Part shown: in pieces, positions 29,740 to 41,036 of the stretch
Layout: each line of letters opens with the position of its first letter
How positions within the stretch are numbered: the stretch's first letter is position 1
Source: Thermoleophilia bacterium
Lineage (GTDB): Bacteria; Actinomycetota; Thermoleophilia; UBA2241
Length of the DNA stretch: 41,205 nt
Direction of reading: 5' to 3'
Assembly (NCBI GenBank): GCA_016933475.1
Contig: JAFGAW010000071.1
Coordinates: forward strand, 1 to 41,205
Translations under genes and position numbers: made by a program
The notes under the pieces: generated by a model
The model's input: the letters and a program-made list of their open reading frames with translations, nothing else
Told to the model about the DNA's origin: nothing
Databases searched by the model: none

Positions 29740-30716
29740 GCGGCCTCACCGCGCCCGCCCCGCCGGCTCCACAGACCGGCGATCCCCCTGGGGGCGAAGA
29801 TCACCACGAGCACGATGGCGAGGCCGTAGATGTCCTCGCGGTAGGACTGGATGGTCTGCGACGCCTCCTGCGGGAGGCCGGGAATCAGTGCGTCGATGTA
29901 CTGAACGAGCGTGAGCAGGACGGCGGCCAGCAGCGGCCCGGCCAGCGAGCCGGTGCCACCGAGCACGGCCATGGCCAGGAAGGTGACGGACGCCGTCAGC
30001 GTGAAGACACTCGGCGAGATGAAGCCGACGACGCCGGCGTAGAGCGCGCCGGCGAGTCCGGCGAGCAGGGCGCTGACGACGAACGTGCGCACCTTGACGC
30101 CCACCACATCGACGCCGCTCGCCTGGGCGCCGGGCACGCTCCCGTGCAGCGCCCGCATGGCGCGCCCGGGGCGCAGCGAGGTGACGTTGTAGGCGGCCAG
30201 CACGGCGACGCCGACGACCGCCCAGACGAGCCAATAAAGGGCAGCGGCGTCGCCCACCTCGAGGGGGCCGAGTGAGGGGAACGGGATGCCACCGAAGCCG
30301 TCGACGCCGCCGGTGACCGGCTCGGCCTCCTGGAACGTGAGCGCCATCAGCTCGCCGAAGCCTAGCGTCGCCATGGCGAGGTAGTGCCCCTTGAGGCGGA
30401 GGCTCGGCATGGCGAGCACGAGCCCGCCCAGCGCGGCGAGGGCGCCGGCGACGGCGAACCCGACCGGCCAGGGCCAGCCGAGGCGCACGGTACAGTAGGC
30501 GCTCGCGTAGGCGCCGAGGCCCACGAAGGCGGCGTGCCCGAGCGAGACCTGCCCGGCGTGGCCGAAGAGCAGGGCGAGGCCGACGACGACGAGCGCGTTG
30601 ATACCGGCGAAGGTGAAGACCTTGAGCAGGAAGCGGTCGGTCACGACCAGCGGCAGCAGGGCGACGACGGCGACCGCCGCGAGTGGGGCAAGGGCCCTCA
30701 GCGTGCGCCCGCCCAT
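29736..30716 (-). CDS. livM: Branched-chain/aromatic-acid type ABC permease
   Basis: A 326-residue LivM-type permease with about nine helices. Family marks: YALVVVGLALLFGHAGQVSLGHAAF-type helix (here INALVVVGLALLFGHAGQ), SLRLKGHYLAMATLGFGEL, and the EAA-like loop GRAMRALHGSVPGAQASGVD. The C-terminal end carries IFAPRGIAGLW. The ATG at 30716 overlaps the livH stop by one base. The frame is open upstream to 31166 but that part is antisense-like sequence inside livH. Confidence 0.92.
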   Translation of the reverse strand: MGGRTLRALAPLAAVAVVALLPLVVTDRFLLKVFTFAGINALVVVGLALLFGHAGQVSLGHAAFVGLGAYASAYCTVRLGWPWPVGFAVAGALAALGGLVLAMPSLRLKGHYLAMATLGFGELMALTFQEAEPVTGGVDGFGGIPFPSLGPLEVGDAAALYWLVWAVVGVAVLAAYNVTSLRPGRAMRALHGSVPGAQASGVDVVGVKVRTFVVSALLAGLAGALYAGVVGFISPSVFTLTASVTFLAMAVLGGTGSLAGPLLAAVLLTLVQYIDALIPGLPQEASQTIQSYREDIYGLAIVLVVIFAPRGIAGLWSRRGGRGEAA

Positions 30717-31588
30717 CACATCTTCACCCGCCCCGAGCCCCCGAACAGCCCTTGGGGGCGCACGAAGAGCACGACGAGCAGGACGACGAGGGCGACGGCG
30801 TCCTTGTAGAGCGGGTCGATGTAGCCCGCGGTGAGGCTCTCGAGAAGCCCGAGCAGCAGGCCGCCGCCGACGGCCGCCACGGGGCTGCCGAGACCACCGA
30901 GGATCGCCGCCGCGAAGCCTTTGACGCCCATGCCGGCGCCGACGTGGAAAGAGGCTTGGGTCAGCGGCGCCACGGCGAGGCCGGCGACGGCGCCGAGGGC
31001 GGCGGCCAGCGCGAACGACGCAGTCACCATCGCCCGGGCGTTGACACCGACGAGGCGCGCCGCGTCGCGCTGTATCGAAGTGGCGCGCATGGCGCGCCCG
31101 AACGTGGTCCGCCGGTAGAGCAGCGCGAGGGCGACGACGGCGAGCCCCGTGAGCGCCCAGATCCACAACGTCTGACGCTCGACGGCGGCGCCCAGGAGCT
31201 TGAGCGAGGGTCCTTCGGTGAACGGGTCCAGAGGGAGCTCGTCGGGTCCGAAGAGGTGCAGCGCCATCTGCCGCAGCAGGACGCTGCCGCCGATGGTGAC
31301 CATGATGATGCGCAGCGGGTCGCCGCCCTTGATGGGGCGGACGGCGAGGAGCTCGAAGACCGCGCCGATGGCGGCCGTGGCGGCGATCGCCGCCACGGCC
31401 GCCATCGGCAACGGCAGCCCCAGTCCCGCGAAGAACACGCCGAGCATGCCGCCGAGCATGAAGAACTCGCCCTGGGCGAAGTTGATCGCCCCAGTGGCGG
31501 CGAAGACGATCGTGAAGCCGAGGGCGACGAGGGCGTAGATCGAGCCGTTCTTCAGGCCCGCTATGAGGAACTGCAGCAGCTCGTCCAC
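30716..31588 (-). CDS. livH: Branched-chain/aromatic-acid type ABC permease
   Basis: A 290-residue LivH-type permease. It begins DELLQFLIAGLKNGSIYALVAL and contains IVFAATGAINFAQGEFFMLGGM, the classical LivH helix pair, plus the loop GRAMRATSIQRDAARLVGVN. About eight helices. It has a GTG start at 31588 with GAGGACCGAGG upstream. It is the first gene after the strong hairpin that separates it from the binding-protein gene, so its expression is probably lower than that of the binding protein. Confidence 0.93.
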   Translation of the reverse strand: MDELLQFLIAGLKNGSIYALVALGFTIVFAATGAINFAQGEFFMLGGMLGVFFAGLGLPLPMAAVAAIAATAAIGAVFELLAVRPIKGGDPLRIIMVTIGGSVLLRQMALHLFGPDELPLDPFTEGPSLKLLGAAVERQTLWIWALTGLAVVALALLYRRTTFGRAMRATSIQRDAARLVGVNARAMVTASFALAAALGAVAGLAVAPLTQASFHVGAGMGVKGFAAAILGGLGSPVAAVGGGLLLGLLESLTAGYIDPLYKDAVALVVLLVVLFVRPQGLFGGSGRVKM

Positions 31589-31636
31589 GGCCTCGGTCCT
31601 CAGTCTTTCGTGACGGTCGCGCGGGTCGATGCGCGA

Positions 31637-31674
31637 CGCGGCCCCCGGACCCGCGAGCGGGTCCGGGGGCCGCG
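31637..31674 (-). terminator. Perfect 17-bp hairpin between the binding-protein gene and livH
   Basis: Arms 31637-31653 and 31658-31674 pair completely around CGAG. Placed after the solute-binding-protein gene, it probably causes partial termination so that binding protein is made in excess over the membrane components, a pattern known from other ABC importers. Confidence 0.6.
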
Positions 31675-31757
31675 CGACGCGCGCCCGTCGCGCCCCGCCT
31701 CGCAGCGGGCGCGGCGGGCGGTGCCGAGGGCTCGACGGGCGTCTCGGCGCACGCGGG

Positions 31758-32954
31758 CTACTCGGCCAGCGTCCACTCGCTGCCGGCGATCTCGTACATG
31801 GTGAGGTCGCCGACGGTCATCCCGTTATGGTCATCGGGCGAGAACGTGAAGGTACCGCCGATGCCGACCCAGCCCGAGGTCGCCTCGATCTCGTCGCGGA
31901 GAGCCTCCGGGGTGATCTCGCCGTCGATGCGCCGTGCCGCCTCGACGACGAGGTAGAGTGCGTCGTAGGCGTGGCCGGCGAAGGTGCTCGGCGCCTGGCC
32001 GTAGGCGGCCGTGTACCGGTCGATGAAGTCCGTGGCCACCGTGTAGGCCTCGGTGCCCTCGCCGTATGCCTCGGGGATGAGGACCTTGCCGGCGGCGAAC
32101 TTGACGCCCTCGGCCGCCGCGCCGGCGCCGTCGATGAACTCCCGGCGGGCGATGCCGTGACTGCCGAAGAGAGGCAGGTCGATGCCCAGGTCGACGGCGT
32201 TCTTGACGATGATCGCCGCCTCGGCGCCGGCGGTCCAGAAGACCACCGCCTCGGCGTCGGAGTTCTTGATCTTGGTGAGCTGGGCGGTCATGTCGGTGTC
32301 GCCGGGGTTGAAGGTCTGGTCGGAGACCACCTCGACGCCGACCTCCGGCGCGACCGCGGCGATGACTGCCTGGCCGTCTTTGCCGAAGCCGCCGCTGTCG
32401 GTGATGAGGCCGATCTTCGTGATCCCCTGTGCCTTGATGTGCTCGAGCGTGAAGGGCACGACGATGAGGTTGGACCACGGGGTGGCGAAGACGAGCGGGT
32501 CGACTGGGCTCGTGATCACGGTGCCGCCGGCCATCGAGACCTGCGGGATGCCGGCGCGCTGGACGTCGCCCCGGGGGGCCATGGTCTGGCCGGTGCCGGT
32601 GGCACCGATGATGGCGACGACGCCGTCCTGCTCGATCAGCTTGCTCGCCGCGGCGACCGCCTTGGCCTCGTCGGTGGCGTCGTCCTCGATGATCACCTCG
32701 ACCGGACGGCCGTTGACGCCGCCGTCCTCGTTGATCCTTGCCACTTCCATCTCGATGACGTTCTTCTCGGGCTCTCCGAGGCCGGCGTAGGTGCCGGTGA
32801 GGGAGACGATGGCGCCGATCTTGAGCGGCTCGCCGCCCTCCGCGGCTTCCTCTTCGCCGCAGGCCGCGGTCATGACCGCGAGCGAGACCGCGAGCGAGAC
32901 CGCCAGTGCGGCCGTCAAGACCGCCATCGAGAGCTTCAACGTCCGTCCACGCAT
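31758..32954 (-). CDS. livK: LivK-type periplasmic/lipoprotein solute-binding protein
   Basis: A 398-residue type I periplasmic binding protein. The lipoprotein signal (MRGRTLKLSMAVLTAALAV and on to VMTAAC) ends in the lipobox TAAC, followed by an acidic linker GEEEAAEGGEP. The mature domain has LKIGAIVSLTGTYAGLGEPEKN, NEDGGVNGRPVEVIIEDDATDEAKAV and VVAIIGATGTGQTMA, all Leu/Ile/Val-binding-protein family marks. The ligand may be an aromatic or branched acid (see the coupled aryl-CoA ligase). A 12-base perfect duplication (32875-32898) encodes the SLAV-SLAV repeat of the signal peptide. The ATG at 32954 has GGAGG upstream; 32975 is an alternative start. Confidence 0.9.
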   Translation of the reverse strand: MRGRTLKLSMAVLTAALAVSLAVSLAVMTAACGEEEAAEGGEPLKIGAIVSLTGTYAGLGEPEKNVIEMEVARINEDGGVNGRPVEVIIEDDATDEAKAVAAASKLIEQDGVVAIIGATGTGQTMAPRGDVQRAGIPQVSMAGGTVITSPVDPLVFATPWSNLIVVPFTLEHIKAQGITKIGLITDSGGFGKDGQAVIAAVAPEVGVEVVSDQTFNPGDTDMTAQLTKIKNSDAEAVVFWTAGAEAAIIVKNAVDLGIDLPLFGSHGIARREFIDGAGAAAEGVKFAAGKVLIPEAYGEGTEAYTVATDFIDRYTAAYGQAPSTFAGHAYDALYLVVEAARRIDGEITPEALRDEIEATSGWVGIGGTFTFSPDDHNGMTVGDLTMYEIAGSEWTLAE

Positions 32955-33508
32955 GGTGTGATCCTCCGTCCTCATCGTGCGCGCGCTCCGACGAGCTCAG
33001 CTGCGCGTGATGTCCTGCCTCGTGATGAGCGCGGCCGGGCGGTCCGCGAAGGCGGGACCGGACGGCCGATGTCGGTGAGAGTGGCGACGGCGGGGGTCGT
33101 GGCCGGGGTCGCCGGCATGGCAGTCGCTTCGGTACCCCGGGCGAGTGTCGGGGCGACGTGCGCCGCCGCCGCCCTTCTCGCGGCGCGTGCGACGGTCGCG
33201 ACGCTACCCCACAGCCTACGACTCACGCAGCCCCCCTGCGTTGCCGCGGCGGCCGCTCGCTGGTGCCGGCCGCCAAAGTGGGCTGCATGATAGCACGCGA
33301 CGCCGGTGCGCGTGTGCGGCGATGGTCCGCATCGTTATGCGTCGCGTCGTGTCGGAGGGGGTGTTTCGCGTCGTCAGACCGGCGGCCTCTCCCGGCGCCG
33401 GTCCCCCGCTCTCGATGCTTACGGGCCGTGTTCCGCCGGGTAGGTAGCGCTCATCGGGCGGCCGGAGCCATGCCGGCGCGCCCGCCAGTGAGTGGAGGAG
33501 GTCACCGG
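32955..33508. other. Long divergent intergenic region
   Basis: This 554-base gap separates livK (minus) from the P-type ATPase (plus). I see a minus-strand extended -10, TGCTATCAT (TATCAT at plus 33287-33292), which would give livK a leader of over 300 bases, and no convincing promoter for the ATPase. A plus frame from ATG 33069 (73 codons, Ala/Val-rich) and a minus frame 33226-32972 are open, but lack good ribosome binding sites and look like chance frames. No riboswitch that I recognise. Confidence 0.4.
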
Positions 33509-36343
<2,835 letters not shown>

Positions 36344-36347
36344 CCGC

Positions 36348-37487
36348 ATGAGTCCGGCGCCCTCTATCCCCTCGTTCGAGCAGGGGCCGATCCGCCCACC
36401 GAGCGAGGCCCACAGCCTGCTCGTGCGCGTGATTCGCAACTGCACCTGGAACCGCTGCACGTTCTGTCCGGTCTACAAGGGGACGAAGTCCTCGCAGCGG
36501 CCCCTCGAGGACGTGCTCGCCGACGTCGAGGCGATGGCCGCGGCCGCCGCCGTGCTGCGCGCCGAGGGGCGTGGCGCACTGCACGGCGGCCGCCTCCCGC
36601 AGGAGGCCTTCCAGGTGATGCTCTTCCTGCACGGCGGCGAGCGTCACGTCTTCCTCCAGGATGCCGACCCCCTGGCGGTGAGGCCCGAGAAGCTCGCCGC
36701 GGTGATCGCGCGGGTCAGAGAGCGCTTCCCGACCGTCGACCGAGTGACGACCTACGGCCGCGCCTCGACGCTGGCCCGCCGGACCGCCGCGCAGCTCGGC
36801 TTACTGCGCGAGGCGGGCCTGACGCGCGTGCACCTCGGTCTCGAGTCGGGCGCCGACGAGGTGCTCATGGCGATCGACAAGGGCTGCACGTCGGGAGACC
36901 TGATCGCGGCCGGCACGAACGCCGTGCAGGCCGGCCTCGAGCTCTGCTTCTACCTGATGCCCGGGCTCGGCGGGCGCGAGCAGGCGACCGCGCACGTCGC
37001 GGGCTCCGCCCGCGTCATCCGCGCGGTCGCCACCGCGGCGCCCGCCGAGCGCCCGCTCGTCGTTCGCTTGCGCACCGCCGCGGTCGTGCCCGGCACGCCG
37101 CTCGCCGCGCGCCAGGCGGCCGGCGAGTTCGTCCTGCCCGACGACGTCGAGGTCGCGCAGGAGCTGCGCGACCTCCTCGAGGAGCTCGGCGACGCGCGGC
37201 TCGAGCTGCGCTCCGACCACGCCCTCAACCTGCTCCCGGGCCTCGAAGGCTCGTTGCCTGTCGACCGCGAGCGGCTGCTGGGGATGCTGGACGGATTCCT
37301 GGCTTTGCCCCGGGAGCAGCAGGCGCGCTTCGCGGTGGGAGCTCGTCTCGGCCTTTTCGGGGAGATCGGCGACCTCGACGACCCCGTGCGCACGGCGCGG
37401 CTCGAGAGCCAGTTCGTGGGGTACGAACAGCCGGACGCCGACGAGCTGCTGGCGGCGGCGACGGCGCTGCGGGCGCGCTTCATCTGA
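36348..37487 (+). CDS. Radical SAM protein
   Basis: A 379-residue enzyme. The cluster motif is RNCTWNRCTFCPVYKG (C-x4-C-x2-C at about residues 31-39), as in the Elp3/coproporphyrinogen-oxidase-like radical SAM group with NRCTFC, rather than the standard C-x3-C-x2-C. Other features: FLQDADPLAVRPEKLAAVI, TTYGRASTLARRTAAQLGLLREAGL, VHLGLESGADEVL (the SAM-binding GE-like strand), and LMPGLGGREQ. There is no second cluster motif or B12 domain visible. The chemistry is unknown. It lies 4 bases after the ATPase stop and is probably co-transcribed, though the functional link is obscure. Confidence 0.85.
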   Translation: MSPAPSIPSFEQGPIRPPSEAHSLLVRVIRNCTWNRCTFCPVYKGTKSSQRPLEDVLADVEAMAAAAAVLRAEGRGALHGGRLPQEAFQVMLFLHGGERHVFLQDADPLAVRPEKLAAVIARVRERFPTVDRVTTYGRASTLARRTAAQLGLLREAGLTRVHLGLESGADEVLMAIDKGCTSGDLIAAGTNAVQAGLELCFYLMPGLGGREQATAHVAGSARVIRAVATAAPAERPLVVRLRTAAVVPGTPLAARQAAGEFVLPDDVEVAQELRDLLEELGDARLELRSDHALNLLPGLEGSLPVDRERLLGMLDGFLALPREQQARFAVGARLGLFGEIGDLDDPVRTARLESQFVGYEQPDADELLAAATALRARFI

Positions 37488-37501
37488 GGGCCGGCCGGCC
37501 C
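37488..37501. terminator. Short palindrome between convergent genes
   Basis: GGGCCGGCCGGCCC is a perfect 14-bp palindrome directly after the radical SAM stop, between it and the convergent TetR gene. A weak terminator at best. Confidence 0.3.
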
Positions 37502-37535
37502 GCCCTGCGGCGGCCGCGGCGCCCCCTTGTGCCCC

Positions 37536-38153
37536 TCAGCCTCCCTGCGTCCCGCCCCCGAGCTCGCCCGTCAGGTACCTCTGCACGGTGGGTCCGATCG
37601 CACTGACGAGGTCGTCGATGCTCGCCGAGGCCAGTGGCTCAAGACGGCCGATGTAGCGAATGATCGCGAGTCCGACGAACTGCGAGCCGACGAGCGTCGC
37701 CCGCAGCGGCGCGTCGGGCACGCCGAGAGTCTGGGTGATGGGCCCGAACACCTCGCGCACGAGCAGGTCGCGGATCATCGCCATCGCGGTGTCGTTCGTC
37801 ATCGCCGACCGCAGCATGGCCATCAGCCGGACGCGGGTCTCGGGCGGCTCCCACGCCTCGAGGAAGGTGCGGACGATGACGGCGCCGAGCTGGTCCGGGC
37901 CGGCGACGACGCCGCGCTCGAAGATCTGCCGCGGGCTCACCGGGAGCTCGAGCGCGGCCTCGAAGAGGTCCTTCTTGCTGCCGAAGTAGTGCAGGACCAG
38001 GGCAGGGTCGACCCCGGCGGCGGTGGCGATGCCGCGGATCGTGGCCCGGTCGTAGCCCGCTTCGGCGAAGGCGGCCGTGGCGGCGGCGAGGATCGCCTCG
38101 CGGGCGCCGCTCTCGCCCGGCCGGCGCCCGGTCTTGCCCTGTGCCGCGCTCAC
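37536..38153 (-). CDS. TetR-family regulator of the ABC operon
   Basis: A 205-residue regulator. The N-terminal helix-turn-helix is REAILAAATAAFAEAGYDRA, then TIRGIATAAGVDPALVLHYFGSKKDLFEAAL; the C-terminal domain resembles the TetR_C group with ERGVVAGPDQLGAVIVRTFLE. It is the third gene of the ABC-2 operon; the GTG start overlaps the ATPase stop (GTGA). It probably represses the operon from the palindrome at 40919-40948 and is released by the substrate or inducer of the exporter. Confidence 0.9.
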   Translation of the reverse strand: MSAAQGKTGRRPGESGAREAILAAATAAFAEAGYDRATIRGIATAAGVDPALVLHYFGSKKDLFEAALELPVSPRQIFERGVVAGPDQLGAVIVRTFLEAWEPPETRVRLMAMLRSAMTNDTAMAMIRDLLVREVFGPITQTLGVPDAPLRATLVGSQFVGLAIIRYIGRLEPLASASIDDLVSAIGPTVQRYLTGELGGGTQGG

Positions 38154-39592
38154 GTACTCACCCCCTCTGGGACGACGGTGACCAGCCGCGCGAACGCCTC
38201 CTCGAAGGTCGCGTGGCCGGCCATGAGCTCGGCTGGCGCGCCGCGGGCGACGACGTGCCCTTCGGCCATGATCGCGAGGCGGTCACACTGGTCCGCTTCC
38301 TCCATGAAGTGTGTCGTGACCAGGACCGCGGCGCCGCCGTCGGCGGCATCGTGCACGGTGCGCCACAGGCCCGCCCGGGCGGCAGGGGCGACGCCCGAGG
38401 TCGGCTCATCCAGCACCAGCACCTCGGGCGCGTGCGCGAGGGCGGCCGCGAAGGCGAGGCGGCGGCGCAGCCCCAGGGGCAGGTCGCGCACGAGGTCACC
38501 GCGCACGGCGGCGAGGTCCTCGTCCAGCGGGGGGCGGGGGAGGTTGAAAGCCTCGCTGGTGAAGTCGAGGTTCTGGGTGACGGTCAGGTCCTCCCAGAGG
38601 CCGAGGCCCTGGGGCACGTAGCCGATGCGGCGCCTCGAGGCCCGTGAGGGCGGGGCGCCGAAGAGCAGCACGTCGCCAGCGGTGGGGCGCAGCAGCCCGA
38701 GCAGCATGCGGATGAGGGTCGTCTTGCCGGCGCCGTTCGCGCCGAGGAGGCCCACGACCTCGCCCGGACGGACGGCGAGATCGACGCCATCCACGGCGGC
38801 GAGGCCGCCGAAGCGGCGCACGGCGGCCCGCGTCTCGACCACCGGGGCGACCGCGCCCGGGTCGTGCGGGCGCCGGGGCTTCGGGCGCGGGATGTCGGGA
38901 AGCACCTCGGCCGGACTGCCGGCGGCGGCCACCCGGCCGTCGTCGAGGACCAGCACGGCGTCGGCACGGGCCGCCTCGTCGAGGTACGTCGTCGAGAGGA
39001 CGACGGCGGCCCCGGCACCGGCGGCCGCCGTCAGCAGGCGCCAGAACTCGAGACGGCTCACGGGGTCGACCCCGGTCGTCGGCTCGTCCAGCACCAGCAG
39101 CCCGGGTGTGTGGGTCATGGCCATCGCGAAGGCCAGCTTCTGCCGCATCCCGCCGGAGAGACGGCCGGCGAGGCGTGTCGGAGCGCCCTCGAGCCCGGTC
39201 TCGCGGAGCAGATCCTTACGGCGCTCGTCGAACACGCTGCCGCGGATCCCGTACGCGACCGCGGCGAAGGCGAGGTTCTCGTCGACCGTCAGGTCCTGGT
39301 AGACGCCGACCGGGGAGGAGAGGTAGCCGAGAGCGACCATCGGCGGGCGCCGTACGGCGCCCGCCGACGGCCGCACCAGACCCACCAGCGCGCGCAGGAG
39401 CGTCGTCTTGCCGGCGCCGTCACCGCCGACGACGGCGGTGACGGCGCCGGCGTTCGCCCGGAGGCTCACGTTCTCGAGCGCCGTACGGCTGCCGAAGCGC
39501 ACGGTGAGGCCGTCGGCGCCCCAGCCGGGCGTCGGTGCGGCCGCCGCCGCGCGGGCACCGGTCTCGTTGCCGGCCGCCGGGGCGCGCGTCAC
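38150..39592 (-). CDS. ABC exporter ATPase with two fused nucleotide-binding domains
   Basis: A 480-residue protein with two ATPase domains, as in YbhF-like drug exporters. Domain 1: Walker A VVGGDGAGKTTLLRALVGL, signature LSGGMRQKLAFAMAM, Walker B LVLDEPTTGVDP. Domain 2: Walker A LLGANGAGKTTLIRMLLGL, Walker B LVLDEPTSGVAP, switch His in VTTHFMEEADQCDRL. The domain 2 signature is degenerate (RDLPLGLRRRLAFAAAL in place of LSGGxxQR), so the two ATP sites are probably unequal. The GTG start overlaps the permease stop. It is expected to energise export through the ABC-2 permease. Confidence 0.9.
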   Translation of the reverse strand: MTRAPAAGNETGARAAAAAPTPGWGADGLTVRFGSRTALENVSLRANAGAVTAVVGGDGAGKTTLLRALVGLVRPSAGAVRRPPMVALGYLSSPVGVYQDLTVDENLAFAAVAYGIRGSVFDERRKDLLRETGLEGAPTRLAGRLSGGMRQKLAFAMAMTHTPGLLVLDEPTTGVDPVSRLEFWRLLTAAAGAGAAVVLSTTYLDEAARADAVLVLDDGRVAAAGSPAEVLPDIPRPKPRRPHDPGAVAPVVETRAAVRRFGGLAAVDGVDLAVRPGEVVGLLGANGAGKTTLIRMLLGLLRPTAGDVLLFGAPPSRASRRRIGYVPQGLGLWEDLTVTQNLDFTSEAFNLPRPPLDEDLAAVRGDLVRDLPLGLRRRLAFAAALAHAPEVLVLDEPTSGVAPAARAGLWRTVHDAADGGAAVLVTTHFMEEADQCDRLAIMAEGHVVARGAPAELMAGHATFEEAFARLVTVVPEGVST

Positions 39593-40866
39593 GACGCCGC
39601 CTCCGCCGTCCGCATGTCGCCGTCGCCGACCACGTCCGCTTCGTCAGTCCTGTCGGACCCGTCGCGGGCGGGGTGGCGGTCCGCCGGCCCGGCCGGCGCG
39701 AGGTCACGCCTGAAGCGCAGGGTCGACAGGGTGAACACGCCGGCCGCCATGATCGCGAGCACGAGGAACGGCAGCCAGAGGGAATCGATCGGCGCGCCGC
39801 GGACCATGACCCCGCGGGCGATCTTGACGAACCATGTGAGCGGCAGCAGGTAGCCGATCCAGCGCACGCCCCACGGCATCGCGTAGAGAGGGAAGAAGAG
39901 GCCGCTGAGCAGGAACTGCGGGACCATCGTCATGATGGCCAGCTGGATCGCCTGGCCCTGCGTCTGCGAGACGGTCGAGATCAGCACTCCGAGGCCGAGG
40001 GTGACGAAGAGGAACAGCGCCGAGCCCAGGGTGAAGGTCGCGACCGAGCCGCGGAAGGGCACGTCGAAGAGGAGCATGCCGACGGCGACGATGACCGCCA
40101 TGTCGATGGCGGCGATGGCGAGGTAGGGGGCGATCTTGCCGATGAAGACGTCGCGCGGGCGGAACGGCATGACGGCGAGTTGCTCCATGGTGCCGGTCTG
40201 GCGCTCGCGCACCACGCCGAGGGCGGTCGCGATGGTGCCGACGAAGACGAGGATGATGCCGCACAGCCCGGGCACCATGATCACCGCGGTGCGCAGGTCG
40301 GGGTTGTAGAGGACGTCGGTCTCGGCCGCGCCGATGACGGCGAGGGCCTCCTGCGCCGCGGCGGGGAGGGGGACGACGCCGCCGGCGGCCGAGCCGGCGT
40401 CGCCCTCGACCGAGTCCGCGTCGCCTTCGGCCGAGCCGGCGGCGCCCTCGACCGGGCCGGCACCGGACGACCCCTGCAGATCGTCGGCCATCGCCTGTGC
40501 CGCGGAGATGCGGCGGAGCGCCGCCTGGGCGGCGAAGAGCTCGGACCCGTCGATCAGTACCGTGGCCGCCTCGCCCGCGGTCGTCGGGGTCACGAAGGCG
40601 ACGACCGCCTCGCCGCGGCGGAGTGCCTCCTCCGCGGCCGCGCGGTCGTCGCCCGGCCGCACGGCGACGACCTCGAACTGCTCCGGCAGCCGCGGCTCGA
40701 TCAGCTTCGCCGCGCGGCCCACGACCACGGTGGGGATCTCCTTGACGTCGAAGCTCGCCGCGTAGCCGAAGACGACGAGGAAGAGGAACGGGAGGAGGAA
40801 GAGCATGGCGACCGTCCGCCGGTCTCGTCGCAACTGCCGGAACTCCTTGACGACGATCGCCCACAT
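39589..40866 (-). CDS. ABC-2 type permease (YhhJ/YbhR-like)
   Basis: A 425-residue permease. Helix 1 lies in MLFLLPFLFLVVFGYAASF after MWAIVVKEFRQLRRDRRTVA; a large extracytoplasmic domain follows (about residues 40-210), then five C-terminal helices with the ABC-2 motif GVVRERQTGTMEQLAVMPFRP and FFPLYAMPWGVRWIGYLLPLTWF. The extracytoplasmic part holds a degenerate Gly/Ala/Glu/Asp insert (about 140-175, SAEGDADSVEGDAGSAAGG). ATG 40866 is chosen over GTG 40872 because GGGAGGT has correct spacing only for the ATG. It is the first gene of the operon with the double ATPase and TetR. Confidence 0.9.
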   Translation of the reverse strand: MWAIVVKEFRQLRRDRRTVAMLFLLPFLFLVVFGYAASFDVKEIPTVVVGRAAKLIEPRLPEQFEVVAVRPGDDRAAAEEALRRGEAVVAFVTPTTAGEAATVLIDGSELFAAQAALRRISAAQAMADDLQGSSGAGPVEGAAGSAEGDADSVEGDAGSAAGGVVPLPAAAQEALAVIGAAETDVLYNPDLRTAVIMVPGLCGIILVFVGTIATALGVVRERQTGTMEQLAVMPFRPRDVFIGKIAPYLAIAAIDMAVIVAVGMLLFDVPFRGSVATFTLGSALFLFVTLGLGVLISTVSQTQGQAIQLAIMTMVPQFLLSGLFFPLYAMPWGVRWIGYLLPLTWFVKIARGVMVRGAPIDSLWLPFLVLAIMAAGVFTLSTLRFRRDLAPAGPADRHPARDGSDRTDEADVVGDGDMRTAEAAS

Positions 40867-40918
40867 GCGCACCTCCCGGTGACGGGCGCTCCGCCGGAGA
40901 CCGCGAGCGCCGGTAAAC

Positions 40919-40948
40919 TCAACGTTTGTAGAACTCTACAGGCGTTGA
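40919..40948. promoter_or_regulatory. 30-bp palindromic operator of the ABC-TetR operon
   Basis: Two nested symmetric arms, TCAACG/CGTTGA (outer) and TGTAGA/TCTACA (inner, 40927-40932 and 40935-40940), match at 24 of 30 positions. The site overlaps the -10 element and spacer of the promoter at 40933-40961, 53 bases upstream of the permease ATG. It is the obvious binding site for the TetR protein encoded at the end of the operon. Confidence 0.7.
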
Positions 40949-40961
40949 ATTCCTTGGTCAA
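40933..40961 (-). promoter_or_regulatory. Promoter of the ABC-2 permease / ATPase / TetR operon
   Basis: Minus-strand TTGACC (plus 40956-40961), a 17-base spacer and TAGAGT (plus 40933-40938), giving a start near 40926 and a leader of about 60 bases. Confidence 0.6.
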
Positions 40962-41036
40962 GGACCACCGCCATGAGGGCCGTGCTGGTCGCGCCGCGAG
41001 CGGCGGCATGTCGGTCGTCTCGCCGCGACCGCCGGT

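Noticed and set aside
32972-33290. Small ORFs in the livK/P-ATPase gap (minus 33226-32972; plus from ATG 33069)
   Set aside because: No usable ribosome binding site, Arg/Ala/Pro-rich composition, and each is the complement of the other.
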